From positions 121,849-185,848 of the forward strand of contig NZ_JADIJE010000010.1 in assembly GCF_015278315.1 (NCBI RefSeq): a stretch of DNA of 64,000 nucleotides, given 5' to 3'. The DNA comes from Microbacterium ureisolvens (lineage in GTDB: Bacteria; Actinomycetota; Actinomycetes; Actinomycetales; Microbacteriaceae). Made by a program: the position numbers and the translations under genes. Position 1 is the stretch's first letter. Each line of letters opens with the position of its first letter. Under the pieces are notes generated by a model. The model did no database searches, was not told the origin of the DNA, and saw only the letters and a program-made list of their open reading frames with translations. Below, piece by piece: positions 9,426 through 20,580 of the stretch.

Positions 9426-10541
<1,116 letters not shown>

Positions 10542-10544
10542 GTC

Positions 10545-11282
10545 GTGGCCCTGCACTTCCTCCTCGACGAACCCGCCTCCGCGAGGCCCGGCGACACCGT
10601 GACGCTCACGGGCGCGGAGGCGCACCACGCCTCGACTGTTCGCCGGGTCCGCGTGGGCGAGGAGGTCACGGTCGGCGACGGCCGCGGTGCGTGGCTCGTC
10701 GGAGACATCGAGTCGGTCGCGCCCCGCGAGGTCGTGGTGCGGATCCGCGAGCGGACGGATGCCGCGTCCCCGAGCCCGCGCGTCGTGCTCGTGCAGGCGC
10801 TGGCGAAGGGGGACCGCGACGAGCTCGCCGTGCAGGCGGCGACCGAGCTCGGTGTCGACGAGATCGTGCCCTGGCAGGCGGCGCGCAGCGTCTCGCGCTG
10901 GGACGCAGCGAAGGCCGCCAAGGGCCGGGCCCGCTGGGCGACGATCGTGCGCGAGGCCGCCAAGCAGGCGCACCGAGCCTGGGTGCCCGAGGTCGGGGAG
11001 CTGACCACCACCGCGGCGCTGGCGCGCCGGGCCGCGGCATCCCGTCTCCTCATCCTGGAGCCCACCGCAGACGCGCCTCTCAGCGGGATCGCACTTGACG
11101 CGGACGAGGCACGCGACCTCGTGCTGGTCGTGGGCCCGGAGGGCGGGATCTCCTCCGAGGAGCTCGAGGCACTGCGCACGGCCGGTGCGGAGCTGGTGCG
11201 ACTCGGCGACACGGTGCTGCGCACGTCAACGGCCGGGCCTGCCGCTCTCGCGATGCTCAGCACCGCGCTCGGGCGCTGGTGA
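10545..11282 (+). CDS. rsmE: 16S rRNA (uracil1498-N3)-methyltransferase RsmE
   Basis: SPOUT-class methyltransferase that makes m3U1498 in the 30S decoding centre. The 245-residue protein has an N-terminal PUA-like domain (GAEAHHASTVRRVRVGEE) and a C-terminal knotted SPOUT domain with VVGPEGGISSEEL and RLGDTVLRTSTAG, which form the SAM pocket. The start is GTG three bases after dnaJ, so it is translated from the heat-shock operon; a dnaJ-rsmE neighbourhood is common in bacteria. Confidence 0.95.
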   Translation: MALHFLLDEPASARPGDTVTLTGAEAHHASTVRRVRVGEEVTVGDGRGAWLVGDIESVAPREVVVRIRERTDAASPSPRVVLVQALAKGDRDELAVQAATELGVDEIVPWQAARSVSRWDAAKAAKGRARWATIVREAAKQAHRAWVPEVGELTTTAALARRAAASRLLILEPTADAPLSGIALDADEARDLVLVVGPEGGISSEELEALRTAGAELVRLGDTVLRTSTAGPAALAMLSTALGRW

Positions 11283-11332
11283 GCAGCCGACGTGGCCGCC
11301 GCCGGTCCGAGCCCGCGCCGGGGGCCCGTCGC

Positions 11333-11338
11333 TAGACT
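11333..11338 (+). promoter_or_regulatory. -10 box of leaderless promoter (HIT gene)
   Basis: TAGACT lies 6 bases before the ATG at 11345, so the HIT-phoH-ybeY-era series probably has its own leaderless promoter. Confidence 0.6.
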
Positions 11339-11344
11339 TGCGGC

Positions 11345-11692
11345 ATGAGCGAACCGTCGATCTTCACGCGCATCCGCAACGGGGAGATCCCGTCCGAGAT
11401 CATCGCCGAGACCGAGAATGCGTTCGCGATCCGCGACATCCACCCGCAGGCGCCCGTGCACCTGCTGGTGATCACGAAGTCGGAGGACTACCGCAACGTC
11501 GTGGAGCTCGCCGCGGGCGACCCCGACCTGCTGGCCGAGCTCGTGGGACTCGCGAACAAGCTGGCCGCGGAGCACTCCGACGGCGATTTCCGTCTGGTAT
11601 TCAACACAGGCCCGAACGCGGGCCAGACCGTCTTCCACGTGCACGCCCATGTGCTCGCGGGAGGCCTCGAAGAGAAGAGTGTCGGTGACTGA
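11345..11692 (+). CDS. HIT family (HINT-like) nucleotide hydrolase
   Basis: Histidine-triad protein of 115 residues. The triad FHVHAHVLAG sits near the C-terminus and the first family block is IFTRIRNGEIPSEIIAETENAFAI, split over residues 5-28. HINT enzymes hydrolyse AMP-linked phosphoramidates such as aminoacyl-AMP or AMP-lysine. It overlaps the start of phoH by 8 bases and probably heads that operon. Confidence 0.93.
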   Translation: MSEPSIFTRIRNGEIPSEIIAETENAFAIRDIHPQAPVHLLVITKSEDYRNVVELAAGDPDLLAELVGLANKLAAEHSDGDFRLVFNTGPNAGQTVFHVHAHVLAGGLEEKSVGD

Positions 11693-12794
11693 TCACGACA
11701 GTCATGAACCCGCGGGAGACCGCGACAGCACCGTCGAGCGCATCTATGCGGACGGCGTCGCGATGGTGCAGCTGCTCGGCCCGCAAGACCGTCTGCTGAG
11801 GGTCGTCGAGAAGGAGCATCCGGGTGTCGACGTCCACGTCCGCGGCAACGAGATCACCCTCACGGGCGAGCGCGGCGCGGTCGCGGCTGCCCGTTCGCTC
11901 GTCGATGAGCTGCTCGCGATGACCAAGGCCGGCCACGCCCTCGGCGAGCAGGACGTCGCGTCGTCCAACCGCATCCTGCGCAGCGAGGGCGGCCCGCGTC
12001 CGTCCGAGGTGCTCGGCGAGGCGATCCTGTCGTCGCGCGGAAAGGTCATCCGCCCGAAGACCCTCGGGCAGAAGGCGTACGTCGACGCGATCGAGGAGAA
12101 CACGATCGTCTTCGGCATCGGTCCCGCCGGAACCGGCAAGACCTATCTCGCGATGGCCAAGGCGGTCCAGGCGCTGCAGCGGAAGGAGGTCAGCCGCATC
12201 ATCCTGACGCGTCCCGCGGTGGAGGCGGGGGAGCGGCTCGGATTCCTGCCCGGCACGCTGACCGACAAGATCGACCCGTACCTGCGCCCGCTGTACGACG
12301 CGCTCAACGAGATGATGGACCCCGAGCTCGTGCCCAAGCTCATGGCGACCGGCACCATCGAGGTCGCGCCGCTGGCGTACATGCGCGGGCGCACGCTGAA
12401 CGACTCGTTCGTCGTGCTCGACGAGGCGCAGAACACCACGCCCGAGCAGATGAAGATGTTCCTCACGCGTCTCGGCTTCGGAACGCGCATGGTCGTCACC
12501 GGCGACATCACGCAGATCGACCTGCCCCAGGGCGCATCGGGCCTGCGACTGGTGACACGCGTGCTCGGCGACATCGACGACATCCACTTCGCCTACCTCA
12601 CCAGCGAGGACGTCGTCCGGCACACGCTGGTCGGCCGGATCGTCGACGCGTACAGCGAGTACGACGAGCGTCGGATCGCCGCCCGCCGGGAGCGCGACGA
12701 GGCATCCGAATTCGCCAACCGCGCCGAGCGCCGCGCCGGCATCGGCCGCAGCGGCGGACCCCGTGACCACCTTCCGAAGCGAGGACGCCCATGA
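11685..12794 (+). CDS. phoH: PhoH-like ATPase
   Basis: PhoH family P-loop ATPase, widely paired with ybeY and thought to act in RNA metabolism or ribosome quality control. An N-terminal KH-like segment (about residues 10-85) precedes the ATPase domain with Walker A GPAGTGKTYLA, TRPAVEAGERLGFLPGT, and Walker B VVLDEAQNTTPEQ. GTG at 11685 is chosen because a purine-rich AGAGAAGAG lies at a workable distance; an in-frame GTG at 11679 is also possible. Length is about 369 residues. The stop overlaps the ybeY start (ATGA). Confidence 0.93.
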   Translation: MTDHDSHEPAGDRDSTVERIYADGVAMVQLLGPQDRLLRVVEKEHPGVDVHVRGNEITLTGERGAVAAARSLVDELLAMTKAGHALGEQDVASSNRILRSEGGPRPSEVLGEAILSSRGKVIRPKTLGQKAYVDAIEENTIVFGIGPAGTGKTYLAMAKAVQALQRKEVSRIILTRPAVEAGERLGFLPGTLTDKIDPYLRPLYDALNEMMDPELVPKLMATGTIEVAPLAYMRGRTLNDSFVVLDEAQNTTPEQMKMFLTRLGFGTRMVVTGDITQIDLPQGASGLRLVTRVLGDIDDIHFAYLTSEDVVRHTLVGRIVDAYSEYDERRIAARRERDEASEFANRAERRAGIGRSGGPRDHLPKRGRP

Positions 12795-13261
12795 CCATCG
12801 AGATCGGCAACGAATCCGGCATCGCGGTCGACGAGACGGTGCTGCTGCGGCTCATGGAGCACAACCTCGCCGAGCTGCACGTCAGCCCCGACGCCGACGT
12901 CGCGATCCTGCTCGTGGACGAGGGCGCCATGGAGGCGCTGCACGTGCAGTGGATGGACGAGCCCGGCCCCACCGACGTCCTGAGCTTCCCGATGGACGAA
13001 CTGCGACCGGGCACGGAGGACGCGCCGACGCCCGCGGGCCTCCTCGGCGACATCGTGCTGTGCCCACAGGTGGCCGAGACGCAGGCGGTCGCCGCCAAGC
13101 ACTCCACGATGGACGAGCTCATCCTCCTGACGACGCACGGACTTCTGCACCTGCTCGGCTTCGACCACGCCGAGCCGGAGGAGGAGCGCGAGATGTTCGG
13201 CCTGCAGCGCGAGCTCATCGCCTCCTTCCAGGCGTCCGAGCGCCGACGACCCCGCGCATGA
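12791..13261 (+). CDS. ybeY: Endoribonuclease YbeY, rRNA maturation factor
   Basis: Zinc metalloprotein needed for 16S rRNA 3'-end maturation and 70S quality control. The 156 residues contain the metal motif HGLLHLLGFDH (HX3HX5H) at about 116-126 and the conserved PTDVLSFPMDE. Overlaps phoH at its start and the next gene at its end, each by an ATGA junction, so translation is tightly coupled. Confidence 0.96.
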   Translation: MTIEIGNESGIAVDETVLLRLMEHNLAELHVSPDADVAILLVDEGAMEALHVQWMDEPGPTDVLSFPMDELRPGTEDAPTPAGLLGDIVLCPQVAETQAVAAKHSTMDELILLTTHGLLHLLGFDHAEPEEEREMFGLQRELIASFQASERRRPRA

Positions 13262-14610
13262 CCGCGGCTCTTCTCCTCGTAGCAGCCGCGCTGCTTCTCG
13301 CCTTCGGGGCGTTGATGGTCGCGATCGACGCGGCCATGGGCGTCACGTCCCGTGCCGACCTGGCCGAACTCGGCGCGGATGGACGCAACGCGCCGGCGTT
13401 GCGAAGGATCGCCGCCGACCCCGACGCGCACGCCAACGCCGTGATCTTCATCCGGGTGCTCGCTGAGACGACGGCGGCGGTGCTCGTGACGGTCGCCTTC
13501 GTGGACCTCTTCAACAGCATCTGGTGGGCGATGCTCGCCGCCGCCCTTCTCATGACGGGCGTTTCGTATGTCGTCGTGGGCGCGAGCCCGCGCACGGTCG
13601 GCCGCCTGCACGCACGGGGACTGCTGCGCGGCGCGGCGCCGGTCATCCGCGGCGTCCGCATCATCCTCGGTCCGCTGGCGCACGGTCTCGTCGCGCTCGG
13701 CACGCGCATCACGCCGGGCGCGTCGCGCGGTTCGTCCTTCGCCTCCGAGGAGCAGCTGCTCAGCATCATCGACGAGGCCGCCGAGAACGAGCTGATCGAA
13801 CAGGACGACCGCGAGCTCATCCACTCGGTGTTCGATTTCACCGACACCTTCGTGCGCGCGGTCATGGTGCCGCGCACCGACATGGTGACGGTGGATGCCT
13901 CGACCTCGACGCGGGAGGCGATGACGATCTTCCTGGAGAAGGGCGTCTCGCGCATGCCCATCGTCGACGACGACGCCGACGATGTCGTGGGTGTGCTGTA
14001 CCTCAAGGACCTCGTGCAGTTCGGCTTCCGCGACGAGTCGGGCTGGCGGGACGCCCCGATCAGCCGCATCGCGCGCCCGGCGGTATTCGTGCCCGAGTCG
14101 ATGAAGGCCGAGACGCTGCTGCAGCAGATGAAGCGCGACGCCGTTCACGTGTGCCTCGTCGTCGACGAGTACGGCGGCGTGTCGGGTCTGGTCACCCTCG
14201 AGGACCTCATCGAGGAGCTCGTCGGCGAGATCTCCGACGAGTACGACCCGCGGGCGTCGGAGGTCACCGAGCTCGAACCCGGCCACTACCGGGTGAGCGC
14301 CCGCCTCGGCCTCGACGAGGTCGGCGACCTGTTCGGCCTCGAGCTCGAGGACGAGGACGTCGATTCCATAGGGGGACTGCTCGGCAAGGCGCTCGGTCGC
14401 GTGCCCCAGCCCGGCGCGACGGCCGAGTACGCCGGCCTCGTGCTCACCGGAGGCGCCTCCCGGGGGCGCGGACGCGGCATCTCGACGGTCTTCGTCGAGC
14501 GCGGCGACCCCGCGACGGACATCGGCCGGCCGCCCCGGACGGGTGAGATCCGCGTCGTGAGCCCCCGTACCGGCGAGATCCGGCTGCCGAGGAAGGAAGA
14601 CACCCCATGA
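13258..14610 (+). CDS. CNNM/CorC-type membrane protein with CBS pair
   Basis: Membrane protein of 450 residues in the hemolysin C/CorC/CNNM group, linked to Mg2+ or other cation export. The N-terminal CNNM domain has about four hydrophobic segments in the first 130 residues, and the linker TDTFVRAVMVPRTDMV leads into two CBS domains (about 200-320). The CorC/HlyC domain follows (about 340-425). ATG at 13258 overlaps the ybeY stop. It ends overlapping era by an ATGA. The last 30 residues are basic and repeat the phrase RTGEIR, an unusual tail. Confidence 0.9.
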   Translation: MTAALLLVAAALLLAFGALMVAIDAAMGVTSRADLAELGADGRNAPALRRIAADPDAHANAVIFIRVLAETTAAVLVTVAFVDLFNSIWWAMLAAALLMTGVSYVVVGASPRTVGRLHARGLLRGAAPVIRGVRIILGPLAHGLVALGTRITPGASRGSSFASEEQLLSIIDEAAENELIEQDDRELIHSVFDFTDTFVRAVMVPRTDMVTVDASTSTREAMTIFLEKGVSRMPIVDDDADDVVGVLYLKDLVQFGFRDESGWRDAPISRIARPAVFVPESMKAETLLQQMKRDAVHVCLVVDEYGGVSGLVTLEDLIEELVGEISDEYDPRASEVTELEPGHYRVSARLGLDEVGDLFGLELEDEDVDSIGGLLGKALGRVPQPGATAEYAGLVLTGGASRGRGRGISTVFVERGDPATDIGRPPRTGEIRVVSPRTGEIRLPRKEDTP

Positions 14611-15545
14611 GCGACAGCGACTTCACCCCGGAGGCCGGCGCCGCGAGCGAGCCGGTCGAAGGGCGCTCCGGCTTCGTCACGTTCGTCGGCCGCCCGAACG
14701 TGGGCAAGTCGACGCTCACGAACGCGCTGGTCGGCGAGAAGGTCGCGATCACCAGCGACAAGCCGCAGACGACGCGTCGTGCCATCCGCGGCATCCTCAA
14801 CCGGCCCGCCGGCCAGCTCGTCATCGTCGACACCCCGGGACTCCACAAGCCCCGCACGCTCCTCGGGCAGCGGCTCAACGACCTGGTCGAGCAGGTGCTC
14901 GGCGATGTCGATGTGATCGGCTTTTGCGTCCCCGCGACGGAGAAGGTCGGCCCCGGCGACCGCCGCATCGCCGAGTCGCTCAGCGGCTATGGCCGTGCGA
15001 AGAAGGTGGCGATCGTCACGAAGACGGATGCCGCCAGCCGCGAGCAGATCACCGAGCGGCTCATCGAGGTGGACCAGCTGCGGGAGGACTGGGCCGCGGT
15101 CATCCCGCTGTCCGCGTTGACGCGCGATCAGCTCGACGTCCTGAGCGATCAGCTGCTCGCCCTCATGCCGGAAGGGCCCGCGCTGTATCCGGAGGGCGTC
15201 GTCACCGACGAGTCGACCGAGGATCGCATCGCCGAGATCATCCGCGAAGCCGCCCTCGACGGGGTGCGCGACGAGCTGCCCCACTCGATCGCCGTGGTGG
15301 TGCAGGATGTCGAGCCTCGCGAGGACTCCGACCTCACCGACATCTACGCCGACATCGTGGTGGAGCGCGACAGCCAGAAGGGCATCATCATCGGCCACAA
15401 AGGCTCTCGGCTGCGTGATGTCGGCGCTCGGGCACGCGCGCAGATCGAGCCGCTCGTGGGCACCAAGGTGTTCCTCAAGCTCCACGTCCGCATCGCCAAG
15501 GAGTGGCAGCGCGATCCGAAGCAGCTGGGCCGCCTCGGGTTCTGA
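14607..15545 (+). CDS. era: GTPase Era
   Basis: Era binds 16S rRNA and helps assemble the 30S subunit. The G domain has G1 GRPNVGKST, G2 TTRR, G3 DTPGLH and G4 TKTD, and the C-terminal KH domain contains IIIGHKGSRLRDVG. The 312 residues fit the family. It is the last gene of the phoH-ybeY-CBS-era run, all of whose members act on ribosomes apart from the CBS membrane protein. Confidence 0.98.
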   Translation: MSDSDFTPEAGAASEPVEGRSGFVTFVGRPNVGKSTLTNALVGEKVAITSDKPQTTRRAIRGILNRPAGQLVIVDTPGLHKPRTLLGQRLNDLVEQVLGDVDVIGFCVPATEKVGPGDRRIAESLSGYGRAKKVAIVTKTDAASREQITERLIEVDQLREDWAAVIPLSALTRDQLDVLSDQLLALMPEGPALYPEGVVTDESTEDRIAEIIREAALDGVRDELPHSIAVVVQDVEPREDSDLTDIYADIVVERDSQKGIIIGHKGSRLRDVGARARAQIEPLVGTKVFLKLHVRIAKEWQRDPKQLGRLGF

Positions 15546-15627
15546 CGGCGGGCGGATGCTGCGCCCCGGCCCCTACCGATCGCAACGGGCGTAGCCTGGC
15601 CATGAGCCGATCCGAGAGGAGCGCACG

Positions 15628-15822
15628 ATGTCCACGGCCACGGCTGCTCAGGCACTGCCCTGGAACGATCCGCGCGACGACATCGCCGTGGGTGTGCTGA
15701 TGTCGAACGGCCGCCTTGCACCGCGCAGGTTCTCAGACCGTGCCGAGGCCGAGGCTTGGGCGCGTCCCGAGGAGGGCGATCGCGTCGTCGAGTGGAACCT
15801 CATCTGCGAGTGCGACGACTGA
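15628..15822 (+). CDS. Small conserved-looking hypothetical protein
   Basis: A 64-residue soluble protein with a good ribosome binding site (GAGAGGAG, 15614-15621) and a TAGCCT box at 15592-15597 that would give a leader of about 24 bases. The sequence has no signal peptide, no membrane span and two Cys near the end (ICECDD). The middle, RRFSDRAEAEAWAR, looks like a short amphipathic helix. I do not recognise a family. Coding is supported by the promoter, the ribosome binding site and codon use like its neighbours. Confidence 0.7.
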   Translation: MSTATAAQALPWNDPRDDIAVGVLMSNGRLAPRRFSDRAEAEAWARPEEGDRVVEWNLICECDD

Positions 15823-15828
15823 CGATGC

Positions 15829-16458
15829 TCAGCCGCCGGTCTCGGTGATCGCCGACCGGATCACGATCGTGTCGGCCCCGTACTCCGCGTCGGCGGCTTC
15901 CTGCCAGCTTCCGTCGTCCCACACCACGTCCACCCACAGCCAGCCGTCCTGCGGGAACGACGAGAGGTAGGACTCGCCGAGCTTGTCGGGCAGTTCCTCC
16001 TGGATCGCCGCGAGAGTCGCCTCGTCGCCGGCGCCCGGCTTGCCGCCGGTCGGATCCTCCGGCCGGATCGGGTCGTAGAGCGCCAGCATGATCGGCGGCT
16101 GCGTGGACGTGAACGTCTCACCGTCGTAGGTGCCGCGCACGGCGTACGCGCCCCAGGTGACGTCTCCCGACGATTCGGCGCCTTCGACCTCGTCCCACGT
16201 CCACCCTTCGAGCGGGATTCCCGAGCACTGCGGAGGGAACGACTCGGCCACCGCGCCCAGGCACAGCTGCACCTCGCCGGCGGTGTCGAGGACGGTTCCC
16301 GTGGCGGCCACCTCGCCCTCCGGGGGCACCGGGGTGACCGATCCGAGCGCCGGCGAGTCCGACGTGCTTCCCGGCGGCGCACTTGCGCATGACGCTGCGA
16401 CGAGCATGACGACGGCGGCCGTGGTGGCGACGCCGAAAGGGCGACGAAGACCTCTCAT
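15829..16458 (-). CDS. Predicted lipoprotein
   Basis: Secreted protein of 209 residues with a basic N-terminus, hydrophobic core and lipobox VAASC, giving lipid-anchored Cys about 24 residues in. The exported part is acidic and rich in Gly, Pro, Trp and Asp; two Cys (LCLGAV and PPQCSG) could form a disulfide. No known domain is recognised. It ends 7 bases from the convergent small gene and starts divergently from the leuA leader. Confidence 0.8.
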   Translation of the reverse strand: MRGLRRPFGVATTAAVVMLVAASCASAPPGSTSDSPALGSVTPVPPEGEVAATGTVLDTAGEVQLCLGAVAESFPPQCSGIPLEGWTWDEVEGAESSGDVTWGAYAVRGTYDGETFTSTQPPIMLALYDPIRPEDPTGGKPGAGDEATLAAIQEELPDKLGESYLSSFPQDGWLWVDVVWDDGSWQEAADAEYGADTIVIRSAITETGG

Positions 16459-16553
16459 ACCCGGTCGGTGTCCCGAGTGCGCCGATCGTCTCAGAAACGG
16501 GATGCCGCGGCATCCGTCTTCCGCGTGGTTCGCGCCGGATCCGGAACGGGGTG

Positions 16554-16559
16554 TAGCCT
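16554..16559 (+). promoter_or_regulatory. -10 box of the leuA leader transcript
   Basis: TAGCCT lies 6 bases before the ATG of the leader peptide at 16566, so the leader peptide itself would be translated from a leaderless mRNA. Confidence 0.6.
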
Positions 16560-16565
16560 GGTGCC

Positions 16566-16597
16566 ATGCGCTTCGGCGGGCTCCTCCTTCTTAGCCG

Positions 16598-16619
<22 letters not shown>
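16566..16619 (+). CDS. Leucine-rich leader peptide upstream of leuA
   Basis: A 17-codon open frame, MRFGGLLLLSRRDETSF, with four consecutive Leu codons (CTC CTC CTT CTT) followed by two Arg codons. It stands about 100 bases upstream of leuA, directly before complementary segments that can form alternative hairpins. This is the classic layout of amino-acid attenuation: scarce Leu-tRNA would stall the ribosome on the Leu run. CTT is a rare codon in this GC-rich genome, which would sharpen the response. Function is inferred from layout. Confidence 0.8.
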
Positions 16620-18479
<1,860 letters not shown>

Positions 18480-18490
18480 GCGCGAACCGT

Positions 18491-18529
18491 CGACGGGTGT
18501 GCGCGGGTGATCCCCGTGCGCACCCGTCG
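18491..18529 (+). terminator. Hairpin terminator after leuA
   Basis: A 17-bp RNA stem with two G-U pairs and a short loop, starting 11 bases after the leuA stop. It lacks a strong U run, as usual in this window. Confidence 0.75.
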
Positions 18530-18632
18530 GTGTTCGCCCCAGCGGCGAGCCGACGGCCGAGAGAGCGAAGAGTGTCCGCGCAGCGCTGTTCGGCGTGCTG
18601 TTCGTGCTCTTTCGACGGGCAGGACGGATGCC

Positions 18633-19319
18633 TCAGGGCTTGACGATCGGGATCGTCGAGGTCTCGACGGCCACCTTGCGGCGGTACAGCGCGCGCTGCT
18701 CCGGCAGGGAGATGTCGAAGATCACGGCGAGCAGACGGATGACCGCGGTCACGACGATGCCGATGACGGCCGCGACGACCACGTCGACGCCGAGCTGCTG
18801 CGCGGTCGCGAGGACGAGGCATCCGACTCCCGCGGCGACCGCGTAGAGGGAGCCCACGTGCATGATGGCGACGGGCAGGCCCATGATGACGTCGCGGAGG
18901 ATGCTGCCGCCCACCGCCGCGCACACGCCCACGAACACCGCGGGAATCAGGGGCAGCCCGAGCACCAGCGCCTTACTCGTGCCGAAGGCGCCGAAGAGGC
19001 CGATCACGAGTGCATCGAGCCCGACGATGACGGCGTTGAGCCGCTGGAACAGGCCCGCCAGCAGCATGCCGAAGAGAGCGGCCCCGGCCGCGGTCAGCAG
19101 GTACCAGTTGCTCTGCAGCGTGGTCGGCTCGACGTTCAGGAGCAGGTCGCGGATGAGTCCGCCGCCCATGCCGACCAGGATGCCGATGATCGCGACGCCG
19201 AGCATGTCGAGGCGCCGCTCTCCCCGGAAGCCGGAGGCGAAGAGCGCGCCCTGGATGCCGCCGAGACCCACGGCGACGAGATCGGCCCACAGGGGGATCA
19301 CGAAGACCGGCTCGTTCAC
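18633..19319 (-). CDS. TRIC/UPF0126 family membrane protein
   Basis: Integral membrane protein of 228 residues with about seven hydrophobic helices. The two internal repeats carry the family motifs GGGLIRDLL and GGSILRDVI, glycine kinks that line the pore in bacterial TRIC channels (the YadS/YicG group). Prokaryotic TRIC proteins conduct K+ and Na+, and some UPF0126 members have been linked to glycine transport, so the substrate is uncertain. It is convergent with leuA, and a GACGGATGCC word (18623-18632) lies directly at its 3' end. Confidence 0.85.
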   Translation of the reverse strand: MNEPVFVIPLWADLVAVGLGGIQGALFASGFRGERRLDMLGVAIIGILVGMGGGLIRDLLLNVEPTTLQSNWYLLTAAGAALFGMLLAGLFQRLNAVIVGLDALVIGLFGAFGTSKALVLGLPLIPAVFVGVCAAVGGSILRDVIMGLPVAIMHVGSLYAVAAGVGCLVLATAQQLGVDVVVAAVIGIVVTAVIRLLAVIFDISLPEQRALYRRKVAVETSTIPIVKP

Positions 19320-19357
19320 TCCTCCATTGTCCCCGCCGCCGCGGTCGGTCGGTGCAT

Positions 19358-20011
19358 TCAGGGGATGTGGGTGCGCACCGCGTCGAGGAAGCCGTCCAGG
19401 TCATCGGTCCACAGCCGCACCGCGTCGATCTCGACCGGTTCTTCGGAGAGCCGGGTGGTCACCGGCTTCTCGAGGACGATGAGCACGTTGGTCTCGTTCG
19501 CCATGCGCAGCGCGAGTGTGCGCCCGTGCTCTTCCTCCCGGACCTTGGGCGCTTTCTCGGCCACGTCGCGCGACCGCTCCACCGAAGCGATCACGTCCCA
19601 CGGCAGATCGACGTCGATGTCGGCACCGAGCCGGGCGCGGATGCCATCGGGGCCGACCGCGTGCGGACGCGTGAGATAGCTCAGCGCGAGGCCGATCATC
19701 CAGGTGAGGCCCCAGATCCCCGCGATCAGCAGCGGGATGCGCACCCACGGCCACGGATGCACGATGAGGTCGATGATCGGGATCTCGACAGCCGACAGCA
19801 CGATGAAGATCATTAGGATCGTGATGACGGGGGCGTGGTACGCGAAGCCGCTGGCTCCGTCGGGCACGCGCGGCCGGCGGAAGATCCAGCGGTACAGCGC
19901 CTGCCAGATGCCGATCTCGGCGCGCACGGCCATCCGCGCGAAGCGGAGGACCGAGTTCCGTCGAGGGGGCGCTTCCGCCACCGCGGCGTCGGCGGGTGCG
20001 GGATGGGTCAT
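19358..20011 (-). CDS. Hypothetical membrane protein coupled to MarR regulator
   Basis: A 217-residue protein with two strong hydrophobic segments in the middle (around residues 60-80 and 90-112) and a soluble C-terminal half. The C-terminal part, with PDGIRARLGADIDVDLPWDVIASVE, reads like a PH-type domain of bacterial membrane proteins, but I cannot confirm that. Its ATG overlaps the stop of the MarR gene (ATGA), so it is translated with the regulator and may be its main target. Confidence 0.75.
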   Translation of the reverse strand: MTHPAPADAAVAEAPPRRNSVLRFARMAVRAEIGIWQALYRWIFRRPRVPDGASGFAYHAPVITILMIFIVLSAVEIPIIDLIVHPWPWVRIPLLIAGIWGLTWMIGLALSYLTRPHAVGPDGIRARLGADIDVDLPWDVIASVERSRDVAEKAPKVREEEHGRTLALRMANETNVLIVLEKPVTTRLSEEPVEIDAVRLWTDDLDGFLDAVRTHIP

Positions 20012-20475
20012 TCCGGCGCCTCGCGTTCATCCTCGCGCGCCGCGTGCTCTGCGACGAGAGTCTGCAGCCGCTCCAGCACATGCTGCAGAGCGGTCGCGGT
20101 GACGCGCACGGTGTCTTCATCGAGTCCCGCGACGAGGTCGGCGCCGAGCGTCTCGTGCTCGGCATCCATCGTCTCCATGATGGTCAGCCCTCGTTCGGTG
20201 AGGTGCACGAGCACCGCTCGCCGATCGGTCGGATGCGGTTCGCGTCGCGCGAATCCCGTCGCCTCGAGCGCGTCGACCAGCGTCGTGACGTTCCGCGGCG
20301 TGACGCCGATGGTCTCCGCCAGCTGCGCCTGCGTGACGGGACCGCCGTGGTAGAGCACCCAGAGAAGGTGCGTACGGGGCACGGTCAGGCCCCGGCGGTC
20401 GAGCTCGCGCGCTTGGTCGGCCTCGAGAACCTGCGAGATCGCGAGCAGGGTGTCCAGAATCTTCGTGGCCGACAT
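20008..20475 (-). CDS. MarR family transcriptional regulator
   Basis: Winged-helix regulator of 155 residues. The DNA-binding region reads GPVTQAQLAETIGVTPRNVTTLVDALEATG, given here as residues roughly 48-77, followed by the wing HPTDRRAVLVHLTERG. ATG at 20475 is preferred over the in-frame ATG at 20484, because a TATAAT box (20483-20488, minus strand) ends 7 bases upstream, giving a leaderless mRNA. An inverted repeat overlaps that box, suggesting autorepression. It is co-transcribed with the downstream membrane protein. Confidence 0.9.
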   Translation of the reverse strand: MSATKILDTLLAISQVLEADQARELDRRGLTVPRTHLLWVLYHGGPVTQAQLAETIGVTPRNVTTLVDALEATGFARREPHPTDRRAVLVHLTERGLTIMETMDAEHETLGADLVAGLDEDTVRVTATALQHVLERLQTLVAEHAAREDEREAPE

Positions 20476-20481
20476 AGTGAA

Positions 20482-20495
20482 CATTATACATAATG
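20482..20495 (-). promoter_or_regulatory. Palindromic operator overlapping the marR -10 box
   Basis: CATTAT-AC-ATAATG is a 6-2-6 inverted repeat, flanked by a direct repeat GAACAT (20479-20484 and 20495-20500). It contains the TATAAT box read on the minus strand and is unusually AT-rich for this genome. A MarR dimer bound here would block its own promoter. Confidence 0.6.
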
Positions 20496-20580
20496 AACAT
20501 CAACCCCAGCCTGGTCGCCACTTCGGGGTCGGCGTCGGCCGCTGCGGCCGGATCGGCGGACGCGCAGGGATAATTGACAG

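Noticed and set aside
20476..20484. ATG at 20484 as start of the marR gene
   Set aside because: It lies within the -10 box, so it would not be in the transcript.
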